DNA of 64,000 nucleotides, from assembly GCA_943789425.1 (NCBI GenBank), contig CALSUB010000009.1, positions 1 through 64,000 on the forward strand, written 5' to 3'. Position 1 is the stretch's first letter; each line of letters begins with the position of its first letter. Below the pieces are notes generated by a model, which searched no databases, was not told where the DNA came from, and saw only the letters and a list, made by a program, of their open reading frames with translations. The stretch comes from an uncultured Luminiphilus sp. Lineage in GTDB: Bacteria > Pseudomonadota > Gammaproteobacteria > Pseudomonadales > Halieaceae. Below, in pieces: positions 50,718 through 62,100 of the stretch. A program made the position numbers and the translations under genes.

Positions 50718-52164
50718 TTAGCGTCTGTCGGAGAGCAACTTATCAATGATGCGCTCAAGCTGTTTGAGGTTATTGCACTCGCGCGCGAGATGGCAGTGCC
50801 TTTTCACGAGCAACATTTCGGAGTCGCCGGTACCCCCACAATCGAATAGATTCTGGGTTCAGCCAGATTAGCTGTTTGGCGCGCGCTTTCATTTCTGCCA
50901 GCAGATCGAGCCGGGGGTCGGCTTGATTATTGCGCGCGTCGCCTAGAATGATGATGGTGGTGGCGTTATTCACCTCCGCTAACGCAGATTCCGAAAACTC
51001 GTGCAACGCTCGTCCGTAGTCTGTAGCACCGCCATATTTGAGATTGACCCGTTCAATCGCCTCGGCCACCGGTAAGTCAGCGAACAGATCGCTGACTTCC
51101 CCAAGCGCCGCTGAAAAAGCAAAAGTCCGTGTTCTTGGCAGCACGTCCTGTAATGCATAGAGAAACATCAACAGAAACTTGGCGTAAGCGGCGACCGAGC
51201 CGCTTACATCGCAAATTGCCATAATTTGAGGCCGTTTCCGCTCGGATTTACGCCAACGGGGCGAGAAGGGGACGCCGTCGGTGGGAATCGCGCGCCGCAC
51301 GGTTTCTCCCACGTTCAGCTTGCCCCGGCGGTAGCGTCGACGACGTCTGCCATGACGTGCAGCCAGTTTACGAGCCATACGATCCATCAAGCGCTTCAGG
51401 CGCGCCATCTGGCTGTGATCCACATTGCCCAGTTTTATCTTCGAGAGTGACTCGTCTAGCAGGTCTTCTGTGTCGGCTTTAGCGTGAATGAGATAGGCGC
51501 GCTCGACACGATCTCTAACGCGCTCGCGCAGTTGTTCCCTCAGCGCCTGTACGGCTTCGAAAGCAGCGGGCTCGCTCTGTTCAAACTCGATGGCGGCATC
51601 CCTCAGCGCCTCATCGCCCAAGGCGTCCAGTATCTTTCGAACATATTGTCCGCGTTGCGTAAACAGCGAAATATCATCCACTTTGGCGTCTGCCGCGGCG
51701 GTTTCAATGGCAACAGAAAGGGCACTGTCATCTCTGTTTTCCAGCGCATCAAACAGGCTATTGCCGCGCAGACCGTCCAGTGGGTCTTCATTGCCTTGCT
51801 CCGGTGTCGAAGCGGGCATGAGACCCTCTGCTTCCGAGGGTTCTGTTGCGCTGGCGCCTTCATCATTCGCTGCGGTAGGCGCGCCTGGCCGTCGCATGGT
51901 GGGTTGAAAGTACTGGTCGAATGCCGCTTCAAATACGGTGAGTTCGTGGGCAGATTTAGCCAGTGTCGAAGCCAGGCCGTTGCGCAAGAGAGAGCGATTG
52001 TCGTAGCCCAATAACTCGGCGACGGCGACGGCATCGAGCGTGTCGGCCGGTGATACCGCTATCTTTTGACCTCTTAAATACTGCATGAAAGCGAGGAGTT
52101 GATCGCTACTGACAGCGCCATGATGGGCGCCGTCGGTCGTCTTGTCTTGTTCCTTTTGCCCCAT
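50718..52164 (-). pseudogene. VWA domain containing CoxE-like protein, apparent +1 frameshift near C-terminus
   Basis: MAICDVSGSVAAYAKFLLMFLYAL; removing one C gives LWGYGDSEMLLVKRHCHLARECNNLKQLERIIDKLLSDRR* ending 50718. Confidence 0.85.
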
Positions 52165-52169
52165 TGGTG

Positions 52170-53111
52170 CTACGACTCTACTGCAGCGACCATGAGTTTA
52201 GAGAGCTGCCCCTGGGCTGTCTGGATGTCGTCCTCATATTTGAGTAGGACGTTGAGCGTATCCTGAACAAGTGCGCTGTCTAAGTCTTTGGCGTGCAGTA
52301 GCAAAAGACTCTTAGCCCAATCAACCGTCTCTGAAATGGCCGGTGCCTTTTTAAGATCCAGTGACCGCACCGCGTGAACAAATTGGACCAGCTTTTTCGT
52401 CATCGACTGTGCCAGCTCCGGCACGCGGCTGGCGACGATTTTCGCCTCTAACTCGACCGTCGGAAAGGGAATGTGAAGGTGCAGACAACGACGCTTTAGC
52501 GCGTCGGAGAGATCCCGCGTATCGTTACTGGTGAGGAACACTAATGGTTTGGAGCGAGCCTGAATGGTGCCGAGCTCGGGAATCGATACCTGATAGTCTG
52601 AGAGCACCTCTAAGAGCAGCGATTCAAATTCGAAATCGGCCTTGTCGATTTCATCAATGAGTAAGACCCCACCTTGATCTGCCTCCATGGCCTTGAGCAG
52701 GGGGCGCGATTCCAGAAAAGCCTCCGAATAAAACACGTCACCGAACTCGTGCAACCGGGCCATTGACTCGTCGAGCCCCTTTGCACCATCCAGTACATCA
52801 CCCAATTGCTCTTTTAGCAGCTGCGTGTAGAGGAGTTGCTTGCCGTATTTCCATTCGTAGAGTGCTTTGCTCTCGTCGAGTCCCTCATAACATTGCAAGC
52901 GAACCAGTGGGCGATTGACCACCGTGGCGCAGGTTTTGGCGAGTTCCGTTTTACCAACGCCGGGCGGCCCTTCAATCAGCACTGGTTTTTCCAGTGCTGC
53001 CGCAAGGCGGACCACGGTGGCGATACGGGTCGTACAAATATAGCCGGCCGCTTCAAACGCATTTTGAATGGCTTCAACCTGATGTAGTGCAGGGTAGTGA
53101 TCAGTAGACAC
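52170..53111 (-). CDS. MoxR family AAA ATPase
   Basis: LIEGPPGVGKTELAKTCA, GVLLIDEIDKADFEFESLLLEVL. Confidence 0.95.
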   Translation of the reverse strand: MSTDHYPALHQVEAIQNAFEAAGYICTTRIATVVRLAAALEKPVLIEGPPGVGKTELAKTCATVVNRPLVRLQCYEGLDESKALYEWKYGKQLLYTQLLKEQLGDVLDGAKGLDESMARLHEFGDVFYSEAFLESRPLLKAMEADQGGVLLIDEIDKADFEFESLLLEVLSDYQVSIPELGTIQARSKPLVFLTSNDTRDLSDALKRRCLHLHIPFPTVELEAKIVASRVPELAQSMTKKLVQFVHAVRSLDLKKAPAISETVDWAKSLLLLHAKDLDSALVQDTLNVLLKYEDDIQTAQGQLSKLMVAAVES

Positions 53112-53135
53112 GGGCTCTCTCTCGATGGACTTAAG

Positions 53136-54158
53136 TTAACCGCCGGTCGCATTCATGAACCGCATAATTTGCGGCTCATTGGGACGGTCGAAAACATGTC
53201 GTTCTGGTTTCAGTGACAAGCTGTCAATGATAGCGGTCTTGATGCCCTGGTCACTCTCGCCATCGCGCATCAGTTGCCGAAGGTCGATCGATTCCTCATT
53301 GCCAAGGCACATCAGTAAGCGGCCTTCAGCACTGATTCTCAGTCGATTACAGGATCCACAAAAGTTGTTGCTATGTGGCGAGATAAAACCCACCTGAGTT
53401 TGCGTCCCCGGGATTGAGAAATTGCGGGACGGGCCGGCTGTTTGACCACTGCTGACGGGCTCAAGCGCGAAATGGGTACTCAACTCTTCGATCAGTTCGT
53501 CTGATGAGACATAGCTCAGGGACTTACTTCCTAAGTTGACTTGCCCCAAGGGCATTTCTTCAATAAACGCGATGCCAATTTTTTTTTCGAGGGCAAATTG
53601 AGTCAGCGGTAAGACTTCGTCCCGGTTGAGTCCCTCTAAAATGACAGCGTTTAATCTGATGTTGTCGAAACCAGCTTGCACGGCCGCGTCGATACCGCGC
53701 AGTACCGTGTCTAGCTTGCCGATCCGAGTGATAGTGTGGAATCGGTCCGGATACAGGCTGTCTAAGCTAATGTTGACCGAGTTCACACCGGCTTGTCGCA
53801 GTACCGGGGCAAACTCAGCCAAGTGACTGGCATTGGTAGTGAGTGCAAGGGTTTCTATGCCCGGGAGCTCTCCAATTCCTTGAAAAAGAGTGTCGACGCC
53901 GCGACGAATAAGGGGCTCGCCACCGGTGACGCGGATTTTTTTGACCCCCAATTCAGTGAACAGTCGCGCTGTCCGCAGAAGCTCTTCGATGGACAATACC
54001 TCGGCACGAGGGAGAAACTGCATCGTTTCTGCCATACAGTACTGACATCGAAAGTCGCAACGATCGGTAACCGATAATCTCAGGTACGAAATCGTGCGAT
54101 CGAAGCCATCGATCAACTGTGTCGTGTTGCCTAATGTCATGCGGGGGAGTGTACACAA
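53136..54158 (-). CDS. moaA: GTP 3',8-cyclase MoaA
   Basis: LRLSVTDRCDFRCQYCMAE, KIRVTGGEPLIRRG, NFCGSCNRLRISAEG. Confidence 0.97.
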   Translation of the reverse strand: MCTLPRMTLGNTTQLIDGFDRTISYLRLSVTDRCDFRCQYCMAETMQFLPRAEVLSIEELLRTARLFTELGVKKIRVTGGEPLIRRGVDTLFQGIGELPGIETLALTTNASHLAEFAPVLRQAGVNSVNISLDSLYPDRFHTITRIGKLDTVLRGIDAAVQAGFDNIRLNAVILEGLNRDEVLPLTQFALEKKIGIAFIEEMPLGQVNLGSKSLSYVSSDELIEELSTHFALEPVSSGQTAGPSRNFSIPGTQTQVGFISPHSNNFCGSCNRLRISAEGRLLMCLGNEESIDLRQLMRDGESDQGIKTAIIDSLSLKPERHVFDRPNEPQIMRFMNATGG

Positions 54159-54185
54159 GGACGCGGGTGGGGGAGCATACAGCAG

Positions 54186-55578
54186 ATGAAGATTATGACC
54201 TACTTAGATCCACGGCAGACGGTCTGGCCCGGAGTGATCACAGCGGCCTGCCTCGCCGCGGTTTTGATGACGGTGGACCAAAGTAACGCCATTACCGTGA
54301 CAGCTGTGGTGGCTTGGCTCTGCATGATGTGGTGGATTTTTGAGCCTATTCCGATACCCGTGACATCGCTCCTTCCGCTGTCAGTATTGCCGATGGCGGG
54401 AGTCTTAACGGTCGAGCAGGTTGCTGGCGCTGTGGGTTCACCGCTGATTATCCTGTTGTTAGGGGGGTTTTCTGCTCTCTCGAGGTATGGAAAGCTCGGG
54501 GGCGCACCATCGGGTGGCTCTGTCGGTGGTCAGGCTCGTGGGCGGGCATCGCCCTCGACAATTGGTGATGGGCTTCATGCTGGCGGGTGCCGGTCTCAGT
54601 ATGTGGATCTCCAATACGGCATCGGCACTGATGCTAATGCCCGTTGCGATGGCCGTGCTCGCATCTTGTGATGATCGTGAGCGCTTAGCGGTGCCGCTAC
54701 TGCTCGGCCTGGCGTGGTCTTGCAGTATCGGTGGCTTGGGCACGCCCATTGGCACCCCCCCTAACCTCATCTTCGTCCAAGTTTTCGAGGAGACCACCGG
54801 TCAAACGATTAGCTTTGGCCAGTGGATGTCATGGGGGATACCGGTCATTGCGATGCTGCTGCCAGCCGCTTGGTGGTGGGTGACGCGGAATCTACCGACG
54901 GAGTTAGGGATTACGTTGCCGTCAGTGGGCCCTTGGCGCAGTGCTGAGCGACGCGTGATGACCATTTTCGCGCTCACTGCGCTCGCTTGGATTACCCGCG
55001 CTGAGCCTTTTGGTGGTTGGCAAGCATGGCTGGGCCTGCCCTTTACCAACGATGCCTCAGTGGCGCTGTTGGCGGTTATCGCCCTATTTGTGGTCCGTGA
55101 TAAGACGGGCGCGCCGCTTATCGATTGGCAACAAGCAAATCAAATCCCTTGGGGCGTATTGCTGTTATTTGCTGGGGGTATTTGTTTGGCAAGAGGCTTT
55201 GTTGCGTCGGGGCTCAGTGCCCAAGTTGGCGAGGCATTGACCTTGGTCGCTGCATTGCCTGTTTTCTTGATGATGTTGCTGTTGGCGTTGGTGGTGACCT
55301 TTTTGACCGAAGCGACCTCTAATACGGCGACGACTGCGCTACTGATGCCTGTGTTGGCAGCAGTCGCGTTGGCTGTTGATATTGATCCTCTGTGGCTCAT
55401 GGTACCCGCCGCAATGAGCGCCAGCTGCGCTTTTATGCTTCCGGTTGCTACGGCGCCTAACGCGGTCGTGTTTGGTAGTGGAGAGTTGCCGATCCAGCGG
55501 ATGGTGCGCGAAGGGTTCGTACTCAATCTATTTGGGGCGATCGTAATTGCCGGACTCATGACGCTGATCTTGTCATAG
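54186..55578 (+). pseudogene. DASS/SLC13 family transporter, apparent +1 frameshift
   Basis: ORFs 54186..54671 and 54487..55578; removing one T gives LLLGGFSALSRGMESSGAHHRVALSVVRLVGG...GFMLAGAGLSMWISNTASALMLMPVAMAV. Confidence 0.88.
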
Positions 55579-55757
55579 CGCTATCGGTTCGCTGCGCATC
55601 ATAAGGGTGTTGGAGAGGCCACCAAGACGGATCTTGGCGGCCACAAATTCAGCCTTGCTCAGATTGATCTGAGGTCAATCTGACTGAACTTGACGCCATG
55701 CTGAAAAGCGCGTTAGTTGCAGTGGGCCGCCGGTAGGCTCTTTAAACGGTAGGCTCC

Positions 55758-56237
55758 TTAAAGCAGGGCCATCATGGTTTCTGCAGAGCTGACGTCGATG
55801 CCCGGCCCTTCCTCAACATTGAGGTGGGTCACTTTGCCGTCTTCGACAATCATGGCAAAGCGCTGACTGCGAGTGCCGAGCCCAAAACCTGAGCCATCGA
55901 GTTCAAGACCCAGTGCCGCCGTGAGTTCACCGTTGCCATCGGCCAGCATAATAATGTGCTCGGCGTTCTGAGCTTGTCCCCACGCGCCCATGACAAAAGC
56001 ATCATTCACCGACATGCAAATAATACTGTCTACACCGTGGCTTTTAATGGTGTCTGCGTTGGCAACATAGCCGGGTAAGTGGGTCATCGAACAGCCGGGC
56101 GTAAAAGCCCCGGGTACGGCGAAGAGCAGTGCCTTCTTGCCATTAAACAGCTCGGCAGTGGTCACAGGTGCGGGGCCTTCGCTCCCCATCACCGCGAGGG
56201 TGCAATTAGGAATGCAATCTCCTACAGAAATGGTCAT
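55758..56237 (-). CDS. Peroxiredoxin (Prx5-type)
   Basis: ALLFAVPGAFTPGCSMTHLPGYV; ATG at 56237. Confidence 0.93.
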   Translation of the reverse strand: MTISVGDCIPNCTLAVMGSEGPAPVTTAELFNGKKALLFAVPGAFTPGCSMTHLPGYVANADTIKSHGVDSIICMSVNDAFVMGAWGQAQNAEHIIMLADGNGELTAALGLELDGSGFGLGTRSQRFAMIVEDGKVTHLNVEEGPGIDVSSAETMMALL

Positions 56238-56327
56238 GTTTGATACTCCATATAGTGAACAGTGAATGGGTTTCGCCCCACGTAGAGGCGATCTACCAAA
56301 GAAAGGGTAGCCAGAGCTCATAATAAC

Positions 56328-56996
56328 TCATGCAGAACCGGCATCGAGCAGTCTGGCATTGATTAATTCGCACTCATGGTAAAAATCTGCCGCTTGGTCG
56401 CCCAAGTAGGGGGCGCAATGGGACAAAATCTGCAAAACGCCCCGATGAATGACTTGTTGCGGGTGCTCAGACGGGGTCATCCATTGATCAAAGCTGAGCC
56501 AGTAGCTCAATGTCATCGTCATACTGTCTGCAATATGATCCAGTCGTTGAGGCTGTGCGGTGATGTCAACAGGGGCCAGTAATTCAGAGGCGAGTGCGCG
56601 CGATGCCCGTCGTTTGAGTGACATCAGGCGCCGCATTCCCCGGTCGATATCCGGGTAGCGCTGCATCAAATCAGTCATATTGAGGTAAAAAAACCGATGT
56701 GCGTACATCGCTTCCATGATCACCGTTAAAAACAGCCAGCTTCGTTCCAGCGGCGCGCTCGTCTCGAGAAAGTCGGTGTCCGCAATGGGTGTCGCAAGCA
56801 TCCCCGCGATATCGCGATAAAAGCTGAGAAACAGCGCGGAAAGTATCCCGTCTTTACCTTTAAAATGGTAATACAAGTTGCCCGGACTGATATCCAGTTC
56901 GAGGGCGACATCACTTGCGGATACGTTGCGCTCTCCGCGTTCGTTGAAGAGACCGGCGGCAGTGTCGAGAATACGTTGCGCAGTTTTCATGACCAA
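56328..56996 (-). CDS. TetR/AcrR family transcriptional regulator
   Basis: AQRILDTAAGLFNERGERNVSASDVALELDISPGNLYYHFKGKDGILSALF. Confidence 0.92.
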   Translation of the reverse strand: MVMKTAQRILDTAAGLFNERGERNVSASDVALELDISPGNLYYHFKGKDGILSALFLSFYRDIAGMLATPIADTDFLETSAPLERSWLFLTVIMEAMYAHRFFYLNMTDLMQRYPDIDRGMRRLMSLKRRASRALASELLAPVDITAQPQRLDHIADSMTMTLSYWLSFDQWMTPSEHPQQVIHRGVLQILSHCAPYLGDQAADFYHECELINARLLDAGSA

Positions 56997-57142
56997 AGTG
57001 TAACCGATGGGGTGGCTCAGCGGTTTGCATCGCCACGTCCATTAGATCGAGCCTGCTGCGCCATTGCCCCAGTGATGATTTCTGCCGGCTGCGCTGCCGT
57101 CTTCAAGAAGATGTTTGCGCGGCTTTTCAATGGTGCTGGCAA

Positions 57143-57168
57143 TAAAAAAAGGGGAGCCGTAGCTCCCC
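57143..57168 (-). terminator. Rho-independent terminator of the phasin gene
   Basis: Minus strand GGGGAGC-TACG-GCTCCCC followed by TTTTTTT. Confidence 0.85.
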
Positions 57169-57191
57169 CAAAAAAACGGACGGGTGTTGCC

Positions 57192-57703
57192 TCAGTTGGC
57201 CTTTGCCAAACTTGGCTTTCAACTGATTGAAACGTGCCTTTGCCTTTTTCATTTGCGCTTCCAGTTTTGTCCGGTCAGCCAATGAATCGAGCTCAAGGTC
57301 GGCCAATGCTCTGAGAGCATCTTTTTCGACTGCGCTACCGCGCTTAACGAGCGATTGGTAAATCGCTTCTGCCTGCTTTCGGCTGGCGCTGAGGCGATTT
57401 TGTGCATCGTCGACTTGCTCCTGCATCCCTGCAAATTGCTCCAGCACTTGGTCATAAGCCTTGCCGTAGACCCCTAGGCCAGCCAACAGCGCTTTACGCC
57501 CCGTATCCACCGCAGCCGGTCGTGCGCGCTTCTTGCTATCGCTTTGCTTTAGCCTTAGGCTGTGCTTTGGCCTTGGCTTTGGTTTTTACAGCGGGCTTTT
57601 TGGCCACGGTTTTTTTGGCGGCCACTTTTTTAGTCGCAGCCTTTTTTGCGGTCGCCTTCTTAGGCGCCCCTTTTGCTTTTGCCTTTACCTTTGCTTCTGC
57701 CAT
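57192..57703 (-). pseudogene. Phasin family protein with Lys/Ala-rich N-terminal domain, two apparent +1 frameshifts
   Basis: 57703->57536 encodes MAEAKVKAKAKGAPKKATAKKAATKKVAAKKTVAKKPAVKTKAKAKAQPKAKAKR*; removing one A joins SDSKKRARPAAVDTGRKALLAGLGVYGKAYDQVLEQF; removing one C near 57198 gives KFGKGN*. Confidence 0.75.
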
Positions 57704-57960
57704 CACTTTTTCCTCTGGGTTGATGTCAACGAGGCTCAGTGTGGTCTTTAAAATTAGAATCTGCTCTCTAACGCGCTCGCCCAGAGTTGGTAATAATGCG
57801 CAGCCGGCTCGAGGGACGGCATGGGTAACCTAGATGACATCCGGAGGAACTCGCCTGTCGTACAGTTTACTGTGACACGCTCAGCACGGACCGATCTGGC
57901 TGAAGGCTTGCAAACTGCTCATTCGCCCCCAATTTAAGTACTGAAGTGGGATATCGCATG

Positions 57961-59160
57961 ATGACCGATCACAGTATAAGCACCGCTCGCTTTGCTCGCC
58001 GCCGTTTGGCGGGCGCAGTGGCGTTTACGATCACCGGTTTGGTGGTCTGCTTTTGGGTGCTTGTGGGGAAACCCGAGGCTGAGTCATCTCAACAGGTTGA
58101 GCCACGCAGGCCGCTCGTCGATGTAATGATCGCTACCCCCGCCGAGCATGCTATTACGGTGCAGACTCAAGGCACGGTGGAGCCGGTGACTCGAGTCAGT
58201 TTGCTGGCGCAGGTCAGCGGTAAAGTGGAAGCGGTGAGCGAGACTTTTCTTGAGGGCAGGTTCTTCAAAAAAGGCGATACGTTGCTGCAATTAGAAACAG
58301 CAGACTATGACTTTGCTATCGCCCGAGCAGTGGCTCAGGAGGCGGCAGCGGCACAGCGGCTCGCGGAGGAGCGAGGACGAAATTTACAAGCCAAGCGAGA
58401 GTGGCGTGATCTGGGTTCGAACGAAGCTAACGATCTCTTTCTCAGAAAACCGCAGCTCTACGCTGCCGAGACGGCGCTTGAAGCTGCTAGAGCGGATGTG
58501 GAAGCGGCCAAATTAGCGCTGGCGCGAACCGCTCTCAAGGCACCTTTTGATGGACGATTAGAAAAAAAGTTGGTTGATGTCGGGCAATTTGTGGCACCTG
58601 GGGCCGCACTGGCCCAAGTTTACGCAACCGACCGAGTAGAGGTGCTCCTTCCGATCAGTGAGTCGCAACTGGCTTTGTTGGCCTTGCCCTTATTTGAGAC
58701 CAGCATCGATACGTATCCTGATGTGACGTTGACTGCTCGTTTTGGCGGGGAGCGCTGGCAATGGCAGGGCCAGATTACGCGAATGCAGGCGAGCATTGAC
58801 CGTGATAGTCGGGCTACCTTTGCCATCGCCGAGGTCAACGATCCGTTTAGTGAGGGGGTGGATGGTCGGCCGCCGCTGACACCCGGTTTGTTTGTGGAGG
58901 CGAGCATCCGAGGTAAGCCGATCCAGCAGTCTATTGAATTGCCCGCAACCGCGCTGCGCGGCGACAACACCGTGCTCCGCTTGGCAGCGGGGGACCGCCT
59001 TGAAAGACTGCCGGTTGAGTTATTGCGAAGAGCGCAGGAACGGGTTTGGGTGCGAGGCATTGCAGCAGGGGAGCGCATCGTACTAGAACAGAGCAGTTTG
59101 TTGTCCTCGGGCACTGCGGTCGCAGTGGCTAAGGTGCTCAGCGATGGCAGTGAACCATAG
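57961..59160 (+). CDS. Efflux RND transporter periplasmic adaptor subunit
   Basis: VTVQTQGTVEPVTRVSLLAQVSGKVEAVSETFLEGRFFKKGDTLLQL; ALKAPFDGRLEKKLVDVGQFV; overlaps the permease start. Confidence 0.92.
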   Translation: MTDHSISTARFARRRLAGAVAFTITGLVVCFWVLVGKPEAESSQQVEPRRPLVDVMIATPAEHAITVQTQGTVEPVTRVSLLAQVSGKVEAVSETFLEGRFFKKGDTLLQLETADYDFAIARAVAQEAAAAQRLAEERGRNLQAKREWRDLGSNEANDLFLRKPQLYAAETALEAARADVEAAKLALARTALKAPFDGRLEKKLVDVGQFVAPGAALAQVYATDRVEVLLPISESQLALLALPLFETSIDTYPDVTLTARFGGERWQWQGQITRMQASIDRDSRATFAIAEVNDPFSEGVDGRPPLTPGLFVEASIRGKPIQQSIELPATALRGDNTVLRLAAGDRLERLPVELLRRAQERVWVRGIAAGERIVLEQSSLLSSGTAVAVAKVLSDGSEP

Positions 59161-62100
59161 TGTCAGCTGAAAAATCTGGCTTGCTAGGTTGGTTTATTGC
59201 CAACCCTATCGCAGCCAACCTATTCATGGTGGTGCTAGTGGTCGGCGGGCTTTACAACATTCCCGGTCTCGACAAGCAGTTTTTCCCCACTCCTGTGATT
59301 GACCGAGTGAGCATCGCCATGCCGTTTCCGGGCGCTAGCCCTAAGGAAGTCGAGGAGCAGATTTGCGTTCGCGTTGAGGAGGCTATTCACGATCTGGATG
59401 GGATCAAAGAGATTCGATCGACCGCTTTAGACGGCCTGGGTCAGGTGGTCGTCGAGGCGCTTCCGGGCTATCCGACGCAGCGATTGACCAACGAAATCAA
59501 AACTCGAATCGACGCGATTACGACCTTCCCCACCGATGCTGAGCGTCCTGTGGTCACTGAATTGGTGTATCGCCATTTGCTCGGTATTGTTGAGTTGGCG
59601 GGTGATTTAGACGAATGGGAGTTGAAAGAACTCGGGGAGTCGCTTCGCGATGACTTGGCTCGGCAACCTTGGATATCAGTGGTCGATTTGGTATCGCCGC
59701 GTCGGTACGAGGTGTCCGTTAATGTTTCTGAAGTTGATTTACGCCGCCATAAGCTGTCCTTCGACGACGTGGTTCGCGCCATTCAATCGGCCTCGCTGAA
59801 TTTGCCGGCGGGTGCCATCAAAGGAGGCGACGGTGACATTCGCGTGCAGACCCGGGGACAAGCCTACTACCGAGAGGACTTCGAAAAAATCGTGCTGATT
59901 ACTGCGCGAGATGGCACTCAGATATATCTCGGCGAGGTGGCGACAATCGAGGATGGGTTTGAGGATGTCGATACGGTCAGTCGTTTCGATGGTATGCCTG
60001 ATCATGGTTTGTACGCCTACGTGACGACAAACCCCGATGTTGTGCAGTCCTCCCGAGTCATTACTGAGTGGGTGGAAGCACAAACGCCAGACCTGCCTCA
60101 GGGCGCATCACTGTCATTTTGGCGCGACGCGGCGGTGCCGTTCAAAGATCGGGTTGAGACGCTGCTAAAGAACGGCTTGGGTGGATTGGCGTTGGTCTTC
60201 TTGGTGCTTGTCCTATTTTTGAGGCCAGTGGTCGCTGTCTGGGTCTCTGTCGGTATCGCAGTGGCTTTTCTCGGGACGTTTTTTTTACTGCCCTACACGG
60301 GAGTGGGTTTGAACATGATCTCCTTGTTCGCCTTCTTGCTGGTGCTCGGCATTGTTGTAGACGATGCCATTATCGTCGGAGAATCGATTCATACCGCGCA
60401 GTGCAAGGGCCTCGATAGCGGTACCGCGTCGTTGTGGGGTGTGCGAGAGGTGGTCAAACCCGTTCTGTTCGCCGTGATTAGCACGATGGTGTTTTTTGCG
60501 CCAATGATGTTTATGCCCGGCGAATGGGCGCATGCCGCGAAGGGCATCCCGATTGTCGTGTTACTGGCGCTGACCTTCTCCCTTGCTGAATGCCTGCTTA
60601 TTTTGCCCGCCCACTTATCAAAAATCGGACCTGAAAAGCCGGCCACGACGCCATTGCTCAAGCAGTTGACGTCGTGGCGGCACGCTTGCGCCGATTGGTT
60701 AATGTCAGTGGCGAAGCATCGTTATCGGCCATTATTGCGATGGGCCTTACAGCACCACTTTTTGGTGGCGGGCTTTTTTCTGGTGATGCTGAGCCTGAGC
60801 CTCGCGTTTTATGGCGGTGGGTGGCTGCGCTCGGCATTTTTCCCCCGGATCAACTCTGACTTCGTCGAAGCCCGCATTACCATGCCCGAAGGGGGCGCAT
60901 TCCTACAATCTGAGCAGGTGATGCAGCGGGTCGTTGACACTGCTGAGACGCTAAAAAGCGAGTGGAACCAACGGTCTGAGTACGACGGGGCACCTGCGAT
61001 CGGCAGTATTTTGGGCCGAGCACGGGATAACGAGGTCGAGGTTATTGTACAAACTCTGGGGCAAGGCGTGGACACGGAAGCCTTCGCTAAGGCTCTGCGG
61101 GGTGCCTCTGGCGCGTTGAGTGAGGCTAAGGAGATCAGGATGGATTACACCATTCGTGACCCAGGTAAGCCCATTAGATTGGTGTTGGCATCGCGCAACA
61201 TCGAAGATCTGGAAAGTTTGGCCGCTGATGTCAGGGGCGCTCTGCTGTCTTATCCCGGCGTCTTTGACGTCTCGGACAGTTTTGATAGCCCTCGTGATGA
61301 ACTGGTACTCGAACTCAAGCCAGCAGCTGAAACGCTGGGCATTGGGCTCGCCGATGTCGCGCGGCAGGTGCGACAGGCATTTTATGGCGCCGAGGCGCAA
61401 CGCATCCCTCGTGGTCGTGAGGATGTCAAAGTGATGGTGCGTTACCCCGAGAAGGAGCGGCTGGCGATTGCCAATTTGAATGATATGTACATTCGTGTTC
61501 CGGGGCGGGGGGAGGTGCCCTTTGAATCCGTCGCCAGCTATCGAGTGGAGGCGGGCTATCAAAAATTAGAGCGCCTTGACAGACTTCGGACACTTGAGAT
61601 TGATGCTGATGTTGAGACGAATGGCCCACCGCCTAGGGCCATTGTTGATGCAGTATTTCGAGATTATTTGCCCACCTGGCTGCAGCAATATCCTGATTTA
61701 TATGTGAATTTAGATGGTGAGCTGCAGGAAGAGATTGAATTTCGGGATGCCACCGTCAGGCTCATGACGCTCGCTATGATGATTATCTACGCGTTAATGG
61801 CCGTTGCATTTCGGTCCTATTGGCAACCGATGTTGATTCTCACAGCCGTCCCATTTGGCTTGATGGGCGCTATATTTGGGCACATGATCCTGGGTTGGCA
61901 GGTCAGCCTGTTTTCCATCATGGGCGTGACCGCTTGTGCTGGGGTTGTTGTCAACGACAACTTGGTTTTGATTGATCGCATCAATCGGCTCCGAGGGGAG
62001 GGACAAGAGGTGGTTAGTGCGTTGCTGCAGGCCGGTGAGGATCGTTTTCGCCCCATCATTTTGACGTCTTTGACGACCTTTGTGGGTCTGCTCCCGATCA

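Noticed and set aside
51484-52014. 176-aa + strand ORF
   Set aside because: Antisense to the well-supported VWA/CoxE gene; no domain.
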